This document shows positions 1 through 5,441 of a DNA stretch of 5,441 bases, piece after piece. Below the pieces are notes generated by a model, which was not told the origin of the DNA, did no database searches, and saw only the letters and a program-made list of their open reading frames with translations. The first letter of the stretch is position 1; the number at the start of each line of letters is the position of its first letter. A program made the position numbers and the translations under genes. Source of the stretch: Pseudomonadota bacterium (GTDB lineage Bacteria; Pseudomonadota; Alphaproteobacteria; Caulobacterales; Caulobacteraceae); contig JAEYQX010000095.1 in NCBI GenBank assembly GCA_023409795.1, positions 1 through 5,441 of the forward strand, in the 5' to 3' direction.

Positions 1-2111
1 AGCTGACCTGCGACGCCCCGGCGCCCGAGCCGGTCGAGGACTTCCTGATCCGCGACCCCGAGCCCGAAAAGCTGGCCGCCTTCCTGGAGCGAATGGAGTT
101 CAAGTCCCTGCTGCGCCGGGTGGGCAATGGTGCGGCCCCGGCCCGGGAGGGCCCGACCTTCACCGCCCGCCAGACGGCGGCCCCGGTCGCCACGCCCCGC
201 TATGGCCAGATCGAGGTCGCTGCCGAGGCCCAGGGCTTTGACCGCGATCTCTATGAATGCGTCCAGTCGCTTGAGGGCCTGGATGCCTGGATCGCCCGCG
301 CGCGCGAGGCCGGGGTCGTTGGCTTTGACACTGAGACGGACCAGCTGTCGGCCACCCATTCCGTCCTGTGCGGCGTCTCCCTGGCCGTGGGCCCGAACCA
401 GGCCTGCTACATCCCGCTGAAGCACGAGCATGAGGCCCCGGCGGCGACCGGCCTGGACTTTGGCGACCTGTCGGCCAGCGATACCCGCCCGGCCCTGGTC
501 CAGATCGACAAGGCCGTGGCTCTGGAACGCCTCAAGCCCCTGCTGGAAGACCCGGCGGTGCTGAAGGTCGGCCAGAACATCAAGTATGACGTGGCCGTCA
601 TGGCCCGGCGCGGCATCCGCGTGTCCCCGATCGAGGACACCATGCTGATCTCCTATGTCCTGGCCGGGGGCCTGCACGGCCACGGCATGGACGAGCTGTC
701 GCGCCGTCACCTGGGCCACGAGCCGATACCGTTCAAGGATGTCTGCGGCACCGGCAAGAGCCAGAAGAGCTTCAAGCACATCGAGTTCAAGGCCGCGACC
801 TGCTACGCCGCCGAGGACGCCGACGTCACCTTGCGCCTCTATCGCCTGCTGAAACCCCAGCTGGCCGCGCAGGGGCTGAGCACCGTCTATGAGACCCTGG
901 AGCGCGGGATGCCGCCGGTCCTGGCCGACATGGAGCTGGCCGGCATCCGGGTCGACCCGACGCGCCTGCGCTCGCTGTCGTCCAGCTTTGGCCAGCGCAT
1001 GGCCGAGCTGGAGGAACAGGCCCACAAGCTGGCCGGTCGCCCCTTCAACATCGGCAGCCCGCGCCAGATCGGTGAGATCCTGTTTGGCGAGATGAACCTG
1101 CCGGGCGGCAAGAAGACCGCCTCGGGCCAGTGGGGCACGGACGCCTCAGTGCTTGAGGACCTGGCCCTGAACCACGACCTGCCGCGCCTGATCCTTGACT
1201 GGCGCCAGCTGTCCAAGCTGAAGGGCACCTATACCGACGCCCTGGTGGCGGCCATGGACCCCGCGACCGACCGCGTCCACACCTCCTACCAGCTGGCCGG
1301 CTCGACGACGGGACGCCTGGCCTCGTCCGACCCGAACCTGCAGAACATCCCCATCCGCACCGAGACGGGCCGCCAGATCCGCCAGGCCTTCATCGCCCGC
1401 CCCGGCCATGTCCTGATCAGCGCCGACTACAGCCAGATCGAGCTGCGCCTGCTGGCCCACATCGGTGACATTCCCGAGCTGAAGCGCGCCTTCAGGGCGG
1501 GGCTGGACATTCACGCGGCCACCGCATCCGAGATGTTCGGCGTCCCCATCGAGGGTATGCCTGCCGAGACCCGGCGCCGGGCCAAGGCCATCAACTTCGG
1601 CATCGTCTATGGCATCTCGGCCTTTGGCCTGGCCAACCAGCTGGGCATCGACCAGGGCGAGGCCGGGGCCTACATCAAGACCTATTTCGAGCGCTACCCC
1701 GGCATCCGCGACTACATGGACCGCATCAAGGCGGCGGTGAAGCGCGACGGCTATGTCTCGACCATCTTTGGCCGTCGCATCCACATCCCGGCCATCCATT
1801 CCAAGTCCGGTGCCGAGCGCCAGTTCGGCGAGCGGGCCGCGATCAACGCCCCGATCCAGGGGGCTGCCGCCGACATCATCCGCCGCGCCATGATGCGGAT
1901 GCCGGCCGCCCTCAAGGAAGCTGGGCTGGAGACCCGGATGCTGCTGCAGGTCCACGACGAACTTGTATTCGAGGCCCCCGAGGCCGAGGTCGAGCGCGTC
2001 CTGCCGCTGATCCGCCAGGTCATGGAAAAGGCCGCCGAACCCGTGGTCGCCCTCAGCGTTCCACTGGATGTGGAAGCCAAGGCTGCCGCCAACTGGGACG
2101 AAGCCCACTGA
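1..2111 (+). CDS. polA: DNA polymerase I, C-terminal part (5' end off the window)
   Basis: Pol I fills gaps in DNA repair and replaces Okazaki-fragment primers in the cytoplasm. The frame is open from base 3 through the left edge, giving 702 visible residues; the N-terminal 5'-3' nuclease domain is outside the window. Residues below are counted from the internal Met at base 93. A linker rich in Pro, Ala and Glu comes first. The DnaQ-like proofreading domain follows, with all exonuclease motifs intact: D79/E81 in FDTET, N162/D166 in GQNIKYD, and Y238/D242 in YAAED. Proofreading should therefore be active, unlike in Taq-type enzymes. The family A polymerase domain has STTGRLASSDPNLQNIP (404-420), motif A with D445 and E450 (SADYSQIE), motif B with R494, K498, F502 and Y506 (the E. 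coli R754, K758, F762, Y766 set), and motif C H621-D622-E623 (QVHDELVF). The TGA stop is at 2109-2111. The GNAT gene follows 27 bases later. Assignment is near certain. Confidence 0.98.
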   Translation, partial: LTCDAPAPEPVEDFLIRDPEPEKLAAFLERMEFKSLLRRVGNGAAPAREGPTFTARQTAAPVATPRYGQIEVAAEAQGFDRDLYECVQSLEGLDAWIARAREAGVVGFDTETDQLSATHSVLCGVSLAVGPNQACYIPLKHEHEAPAATGLDFGDLSASDTRPALVQIDKAVALERLKPLLEDPAVLKVGQNIKYDVAVMARRGIRVSPIEDTMLISYVLAGGLHGHGMDELSRRHLGHEPIPFKDVCGTGKSQKSFKHIEFKAATCYAAEDADVTLRLYRLLKPQLAAQGLSTVYETLERGMPPVLADMELAGIRVDPTRLRSLSSSFGQRMAELEEQAHKLAGRPFNIGSPRQIGEILFGEMNLPGGKKTASGQWGTDASVLEDLALNHDLPRLILDWRQLSKLKGTYTDALVAAMDPATDRVHTSYQLAGSTTGRLASSDPNLQNIPIRTETGRQIRQAFIARPGHVLISADYSQIELRLLAHIGDIPELKRAFRAGLDIHAATASEMFGVPIEGMPAETRRRAKAINFGIVYGISAFGLANQLGIDQGEAGAYIKTYFERYPGIRDYMDRIKAAVKRDGYVSTIFGRRIHIPAIHSKSGAERQFGERAAINAPIQGAAADIIRRAMMRMPAALKEAGLETRMLLQVHDELVFEAPEAEVERVLPLIRQVMEKAAEPVVALSVPLDVEAKAAANWDEAH

Positions 2112-2138
2112 CCGCTGCCCGCCGACAAGGACGCCGAC

Positions 2139-2450
2139 ATGAGCCTGGACCCTGAAATCCGCGACGTCGAGGCCGAGCGCCGCTATGAGCTGCCGGTCGA
2201 TGGCCACCTGGCCTATGTCGAATACAATAATGTCGAGGGCGGCCGCCTGGTTTCCAAGACCCTGGTGCCGCAGGAGCTGGAAGGGCGCGGCATCGGCTCA
2301 CGCCTGGCCCGCCATGTCCTGGCGGACCTGCGGCAGAAGGGCCTGAAGATCCTGCCCACCTGCACCTTCTTTGCCGCCTACATCAAGAAGCACCCGGACG
2401 AATACGGCGACCTGGTCCACGACGGCTATCGCGCGGTCCTGGGCCTCTAG
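2139..2450 (+). CDS. Small GNAT-fold N-acetyltransferase-like protein (COG2388/NATD1 type)
   Basis: This 103-residue protein has the compact size and sequence pattern of the COG2388 subfamily (Acetyltransf_CG domain), related to human NATD1. It opens with a beta-rich half (about residues 15-43, including HLAYVEYNN). The acetyl-CoA loop follows as ELEGRGIGSRL (46-56), then a helix to about residue 67. Next comes the subfamily hallmark LPTCTFFAAYIKKHPDE (72-88), with a conserved Cys75 and the His85-Pro86 pair. Family members are thought to bind acetyl-CoA, but their physiological acceptor is largely unknown, so no substrate is assigned. It lacks the extra N- and C-terminal elements of ordinary GNAT enzymes, as is normal for this group. 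The start is supported by AAGGA at 2127-2131, seven bases before the ATG. It lies 27 bases after the polA stop with no terminator visible between them, so co-transcription is likely; whether it has any role in DNA metabolism cannot be told. Confidence 0.93.
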   Translation: MSLDPEIRDVEAERRYELPVDGHLAYVEYNNVEGGRLVSKTLVPQELEGRGIGSRLARHVLADLRQKGLKILPTCTFFAAYIKKHPDEYGDLVHDGYRAVLGL

Positions 2451-2502
2451 CGCGCCCGGGCGGCCACCAAGGTCGCGTTCGCTTTCAGCCGCAAGGCTTG
2501 CT

Positions 2503-2508
2503 AGGTGG
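2503..2508 (+). promoter_or_regulatory. Ribosome binding site that favours the ATG start of the flavoprotein
   Basis: AGGTGG lies five bases before the ATG at 2514. The alternative in-frame GTG at 2505 directly follows an in-frame TAG (2502-2504) and overlaps this purine-rich stretch; its only upstream support is AAGG at 2493-2496. The ATG also starts the protein a few residues before the first Rossmann strand, as is usual in this family. The site is short and imperfect, so this is moderate evidence. Confidence 0.5.
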
Positions 2509-2513
2509 GGCCG

Positions 2514-3737
2514 ATGAAAGCCCAGACCCTGGATGTCCTGATTGTCGGTGCCGGCGCGGCCGGAATGATGTGCGCCATCGAGGCGGGCCGGCGCGGCCGG
2601 CGGGTCCGGGTGATCGACCATGCCCGGGCACCGGGCGAGAAGATCCGCATCTCGGGCGGGGGGCGCTGCAACTTCACCAACCTGGGCATCCATCCGGCGG
2701 CCTACCTGGGCGAGAACCCGCGCTTTGCCCTGTCGGCGCTCAAGCGGTTCACCCAGCACGACTTCATCAAGATGGTCGATCGCCACGGCATCGCCTGGCA
2801 CGAAAAGACCCTGGGCCAGCTGTTCTGCAATGACAGCGCCAGAGACATCATCCGTATGCTGACGGACGAGATGAAGGCCGCGGGCGTGGCCCTGTCGCTG
2901 AACCTGGGCGTCAAGGCGATCCAGCACGGCACCGACGGCTTTACCGTCGACCTGGATGACGGGTCGCGGGTCCAGGCGCGGTCGCTGGTCGTGGCCACCG
3001 GGGCCAAGTCCATTCCCAAGATGGGGGCCACCGGCTGGGCCTATGACGTGGCGCGCCAGTTCGGCCTGCGCGTGACCGATACCCGCCCCGGCCTGGTGCC
3101 CCTGACCTTTGAGCCCAGCCTGCTGGAAAGCCTGAAGCCCCTGGCCGGGGTGGCGGTGGACGCCGTCGTCCGCCACCAGCTGCCCAGGGGAGCCGATCCG
3201 AGACGCCCGGCCAAGCTGACCGAGTTCCGCGAGGGCCTGCTGTTCACCCACCGGGGCCTATCCGGCCCCTCGATCCTGCAGATCAGCTCCTACTGGCGCG
3301 AGGGCGAGGCCATCACCATCGACATGGTGCCGGGCGAGGACGTCGCCGCGCGCCTGCTGGCCGCCAAGGCCGAGAACGGCAAGCAGATGGTGCACACCGC
3401 CATGGGCCACATCCTGCCCCGGCGCCTGGCCGAGGTCCTGTGCGAGCGCGCCGGGCTGAAGGGCAAGCTGGCCGAGCAGGGCGACAAGAAACTGCGGCTG
3501 TTGGCCGAAAGCGCCAGGGCCTGGACGGTCAAGCCGGTCGGCTCAGAGGGCTATCGCACCGCCGAGGTGACCCTGGGGGGCGTCGACACCACCCAGCTGG
3601 ACCAGCAGACCATGGAGGCCAGGACCGTGCCGGGCCTCTATTTCATCGGCGAGGCGGTCGACATCACCGGCTGGCTGGGCGGCTACAACTTCCAATGGGC
3701 CTGGTCCTCCGGCTGGGCGGCGGGCCAAAGCTGCTGA
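2514..3737 (+). CDS. FAD-dependent oxidoreductase, HI0933/YhiN/BaiN-like family
   Basis: This 407-residue flavoprotein is the usual length for the HI0933-like family. The N-terminal FAD-binding Rossmann motif has G12, G14 and G17 in LIVGAGAAG, and the second strand ends at D35, expected to contact the ribose. The family signature GEKIRISGGGRCNFTN (41-56) follows. Further landmarks are VVATGAKSIPKMGATG (159-174), the inserted middle domain (roughly 195-350) with EGLLFTHRGLSGPSILQIS (240-258), and the C-terminal FAD-contact block with VTLGGV (352-357), TMEA (366-369), PGLYFIGEAVD (373-383) and GGYNFQWAWSSG (389-400). Most family members have no known substrate. Clostridial BaiN has been linked to bile-acid reduction, which should not be carried over to this organism. 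No transmembrane segment or signal peptide is seen, so it should be cytoplasmic. The start could be GTG 2505 (three residues longer), but spacing favours ATG 2514. It sits 63 bases after the GNAT gene, so it may be in the same transcript or have its own promoter. Position 164 is Ala where many relatives have Gly. Confidence 0.95.
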   Translation: MKAQTLDVLIVGAGAAGMMCAIEAGRRGRRVRVIDHARAPGEKIRISGGGRCNFTNLGIHPAAYLGENPRFALSALKRFTQHDFIKMVDRHGIAWHEKTLGQLFCNDSARDIIRMLTDEMKAAGVALSLNLGVKAIQHGTDGFTVDLDDGSRVQARSLVVATGAKSIPKMGATGWAYDVARQFGLRVTDTRPGLVPLTFEPSLLESLKPLAGVAVDAVVRHQLPRGADPRRPAKLTEFREGLLFTHRGLSGPSILQISSYWREGEAITIDMVPGEDVAARLLAAKAENGKQMVHTAMGHILPRRLAEVLCERAGLKGKLAEQGDKKLRLLAESARAWTVKPVGSEGYRTAEVTLGGVDTTQLDQQTMEARTVPGLYFIGEAVDITGWLGGYNFQWAWSSGWAAGQSC

Positions 3738-3764
3738 TCGGGCACGGCGTTGCGCAGGCCGGGT

Positions 3765-3787
3765 CGCCCTCCTAAGTGACGAGGGCG
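3765..3787 (+). terminator. Terminator-like hairpin after the flavoprotein gene
   Basis: A perfect 7-base-pair stem (CGCCCTC at 3765-3771 with GAGGGCG at 3781-3787) encloses a 9-base loop. It begins 27 bases after the flavoprotein stop codon, and a T-G wobble pair (3764/3788) could extend it. No T-run follows, so it is not a classical intrinsic terminator. GC-rich alphaproteobacteria often lack strong T-tracts, and the position suits transcription ending or pausing here. A processing or 3'-end protection role is equally possible. Confidence 0.35.
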
Positions 3788-3859
3788 GAACGGGCCCCTC
3801 TGGCGATGCTGCCCTGGCGTCGTGATGTCGGACCGCACAAAGTTTGACCGGAGTTCCCC

Positions 3860-4198
3860 ATGCCCCTCCTGATGTGCCCCAACGCCAATGCCCCGATGCA
3901 GACCCTGGATCGCCACGGGGTCCAGTTCGATATGTGCCCGACCTGTCGCGGTGTCTGGCTGGACCGTGGCGAGCTGGAAAAGCTGATGCAGTCGGCCTCG
4001 GACGAGGGCCGGGCCAGCGCCGCCCCGCCGCCCTCGGCACCGCCCCAGGCCGCCTCGGCCCCGTGGGGCCAGCCGACGCCCTGGCGTGAGCCGGAACGGC
4101 CGCGCGACACCCGCTATGATCACGATCGCCGCCGCGACGACGACTACCACTATCGCAAGAAGAAGAAGCGGCTGGATATCTTCGACATCTTCGACTGA
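3860..4198 (+). CDS. TFIIB-type zinc-finger domain protein (zf-TFIIB, COG3809-like)
   Basis: This 112-residue protein has two parts. Residues 1-43 match the zf-TFIIB domain common in bacterial hypothetical proteins, with the hallmark DMCPTCRGVWLDRGELEKL (24-42) and the preceding HGVQFD. Its role is unknown, and resemblance to eukaryotic TFIIB covers only the zinc ribbon. The second CxxC pair is intact (C26, C29). The first keeps C6, but the expected second cysteine is Ala9 (MCPNANAPM), so only three cysteines remain; His19 or a nearby acidic residue might supply the fourth ligand, which is speculation. Residues 50-80 are a Pro/Ala-rich, probably disordered linker. The tail alternates Arg/Asp and Tyr, then has four lysines (100-103) and ends in a repeated Asp-Ile-Phe unit (106-112). 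Charged tails with a terminal Phe/Asp motif are typical of relatives. CCGGAG at 3848-3853 ends six bases before the ATG. No signal peptide or membrane segment is seen. It is convergent with the next gene, seven bases between stops. Confidence 0.9.
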   Translation: MPLLMCPNANAPMQTLDRHGVQFDMCPTCRGVWLDRGELEKLMQSASDEGRASAAPPPSAPPQAASAPWGQPTPWREPERPRDTRYDHDRRRDDDYHYRKKKKRLDIFDIFD

Positions 4199-4205
4199 AG
4201 CCCGC

Positions 4206-5441
4206 TCAGGCTGCCAGTCCGGCGGCCTGCATCAGCGGTCGAAGGGCCTGGAGCGCCTCGGGCGAGCGGCCCAGGTCCGCGCGCGCCTCGGGCTGGCGGA
4301 ACAGGCGGATCGCCTCGGCCCGGGCCCGCTCGGCGACCGGCCCGCTGGGACCGGACTCCGAGGCCGCCAGCCGCAGCAGGGCCATCAGCCTCTGGGCCAG
4401 CGGAGCCGGGGCGCGACCAATCTGCGTCACCAGCCTGGCATCCGCCTCGACAATGGCCCCGACATTGCCCAGGGCCTCGACCACCTGCTCGGTGTCGTGA
4501 TCGGACAGCGAGGCCTTTCTCACGGTCTTTTGCAGGCGCGACAGCACCATCAGCCGCTGCGAGGCTGATGGCGGCCGGGGCCGATCGGCCGCCACGGTAC
4601 CCTGGGGCAGGCGCGCCTCACCGCGCATCTCGGTCTCGAAGCGCAGCGAGGTGACGCAGGCCTGCAGCCAGCGCCCGGCGGCGCGCTTGTTCGCCGCCCC
4701 CGTCACGTTCTCGCACAGCCGCGCCAGACGCTCGGCCTCGTCCTGCAGCCCGGTGCAGGAGCGGGTATAGAGGGTCACGAAGTCGGCGGTGACCAGGCTG
4801 CGGGATCGCTCGACAAAGGCGGTCTGGACCGCATCGGGGCTGAGCAGCCGCCCCGAGGTGGCGGTCAGGGCCGTGGCCAGGGCCCGCAGGATCTCGATCT
4901 CGCCGACCGGGTCATCGGGGCGCAGCCGTCGCTGGCTCATCAGTTCGCGCAGCACCATGCGCGCCAGTGCCGCCGCCAGCAGCGGGAACTCGCCCGCCGC
5001 CAGCCGCTCGCCCAGCCGCGCGGGAGCCCCCTCGACCGGCGGGATCATCAGGTCGAGCTTGGGGTCATGGGCGGTCAGCAGCTGGATCTCGCGCGGGGCG
5101 ACCATGCGCACCACCGCCGCCAGGCTGGCTCCCTGGTCCAGAGACGGCCCCAGAATCTGGGCCAGATAGGTGCGCGAAGCCATCAGTTCGCACAGGATCT
5201 GCTCGACCGGGGCCAGGATCAGGGCGCGCAGTGGCCCGTCTGCCGGGGCCGCGTCACAGATGTCCATCAGCCGGTCCAGGCGCGCCCGGCTGGAGCGAAT
5301 GCCGACCAGGCTGGAGCAGACCGTGCCCCCCATCAGGAAGGTCCGCTCGGCCTTCTCGATCAGGCTGCGCGCGATCTCGGTGATGGTGTGCTTTTCCAGG
5401 CTGGGAAACAGCTGCTTGCGCCCGGTCTGCAGGACCCGGTC
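4206..5441 (-). CDS. Unrecognised helix-rich protein, C-terminal 411 residues (5' end off the window)
   Basis: The minus-strand frame is open from the right edge to a TGA at 4208-4206, with no stop upstream of the first Met at 5333-5331. The 36 codons before that Met read as ordinary protein (for example KQLFPSLEKHTITEIARSLI), so the true start is outside the window. I do not recognise the family. Counting from the first complete visible codon, about residues 1-272 look almost entirely alpha-helical, rich in Ala, Leu and Arg, with a few scattered Cys and no CxxC pair, nucleotide-binding loop or long hydrophobic segment. About residues 274-295 form a Pro/Ala/Arg-rich linker (VAADRPRPPSASQR), and a second helical part of about 115 residues ends in QAAGLAA. 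This suggests a soluble, all-helical two-part protein, perhaps a scaffold or regulator with a further N-terminal domain. Codon use matches the neighbours, and the frame holds for over 1.2 kb, which supports a real gene. Function is not assigned. Confidence 0.85.
   Translation of the reverse strand, partial: DRVLQTGRKQLFPSLEKHTITEIARSLIEKAERTFLMGGTVCSSLVGIRSSRARLDRLMDICDAAPADGPLRALILAPVEQILCELMASRTYLAQILGPSLDQGASLAAVVRMVAPREIQLLTAHDPKLDLMIPPVEGAPARLGERLAAGEFPLLAAALARMVLRELMSQRRLRPDDPVGEIEILRALATALTATSGRLLSPDAVQTAFVERSRSLVTADFVTLYTRSCTGLQDEAERLARLCENVTGAANKRAAGRWLQACVTSLRFETEMRGEARLPQGTVAADRPRPPSASQRLMVLSRLQKTVRKASLSDHDTEQVVEALGNVGAIVEADARLVTQIGRAPAPLAQRLMALLRLAASESGPSGPVAERARAEAIRLFRQPEARADLGRSPEALQALRPLMQAAGLAA
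4207..4229. terminator. Hairpin at the convergent gene junction, possible bidirectional terminator
   Basis: On the plus strand a 9-pair stem forms between CAGGCTGCC (4207-4215) and GGCGGCCTG (4221-4229), with a 5-base loop and one G-U wobble. It starts nine bases after the zinc-finger gene's stop. It overlaps the stop codon and last codons of the minus-strand gene, where the wobble becomes an A-C mismatch, so the minus-strand hairpin is weaker. There is no T-tract on either side. It may simply reflect Ala/Gly codons in GC-rich DNA, hence low confidence. Confidence 0.27.

Noticed and set aside
93..2111. polA starting at the ATG at 93 as an independent Klenow-like protein
   Set aside because: The same frame is open to the left edge and its upstream codons read as the normal PolA linker. 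The GGAG before this ATG leaves only three bases of spacing, too close for a good ribosome site.
1146..2207. Long minus-strand open frame (353 codons) antisense to polA
   Set aside because: It lies opposite a certain gene and reads as Gly/Val/Asp/Leu-rich filler, as expected when GC-rich codons are read on the other strand. No recognisable domain is present.
2449..2465. CGCCCGGGCG palindrome just after the GNAT stop as a terminator
   Set aside because: It has no loop and no T-tract; self-complementary GC strings of this size are expected by chance at this GC content.
2298..3251. Long minus-strand open frame (317 codons) antisense to the GNAT and flavoprotein genes
   Set aside because: It spans two well-supported plus-strand genes, has low-complexity Gly/Ala/Gln-rich content and no domain; it is a shadow of GC-biased codons.
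3750..3778. TTGCGC with downstream CCTAAGTG as a promoter for the zinc-finger gene
   Set aside because: The match to known -35 and -10 patterns is poor (about half the positions) and it overlaps the better-supported hairpin; not enough to call.
3543..4150. Overlapping minus-strand open frames across the 3738-3859 gap and the zinc-finger gene
   Set aside because: They are opposite confident genes, are Arg/Pro/Ala-rich with no domain, and cover several competing frames at once, which is typical of spurious frames.
4967..5383. Plus-strand Pro/Arg/Gly-rich open frame opposite the unrecognised minus-strand gene
   Set aside because: Its composition is dominated by Pro, Arg, Ala and Gly, typical of an antisense shadow. 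The minus-strand frame is three times longer and has balanced helical composition.

Overview
This is a GC-rich window (well over 60% GC by eye, with strong G/C bias at third codon positions). It carries housekeeping and conserved-hypothetical genes from what looks like an alphaproteobacterium. Protein style, codon use and gene types fit Caulobacterales (Caulobacter, Brevundimonas or Phenylobacterium type), but that placement is inference and no rRNA or marker gene fixes it. Both ends of the window fall inside genes.

Layout, left to right. (1) Bases 1-2111, plus strand: the C-terminal part of DNA polymerase I (polA). The linker, the 3'-5' proofreading domain and the whole polymerase domain are present; the 5'-3' nuclease domain lies off the left edge. 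(2) Bases 2139-2450, plus: a 103-residue small GNAT-fold protein of the COG2388/NATD1 type, 27 bases after polA and probably co-transcribed with it. (3) Bases 2514-3737, plus: an FAD-dependent oxidoreductase of the HI0933/YhiN/BaiN family. (4) Bases 3738-3859: a 122-base gap with a terminator-like hairpin. (5) Bases 3860-4198, plus: a 112-residue protein with an N-terminal TFIIB-type zinc finger and a charged, low-complexity tail. (6) Bases 4206-5441, minus: the C-terminal 411 residues of a helix-rich protein that I do not recognise. It converges on the zinc-finger gene with only 7 bases between the stop codons.

The four plus-strand genes share orientation, but they do not form an obvious pathway. 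polA with the GNAT gene is the best operon candidate. The flavoprotein and the zinc-finger gene may each have their own promoter. I see no mobile element, CRISPR array, tRNA, rRNA, phage gene or defence system, and base composition looks uniform, with no sign of recent transfer. Gene-free gaps are all shorter than 130 bases.

I found no convincing undescribed system. The points most worth a second look are the unrecognised minus-strand protein, the zinc finger that lacks one of its four usual cysteines, and the very tight convergent junction with a hairpin.
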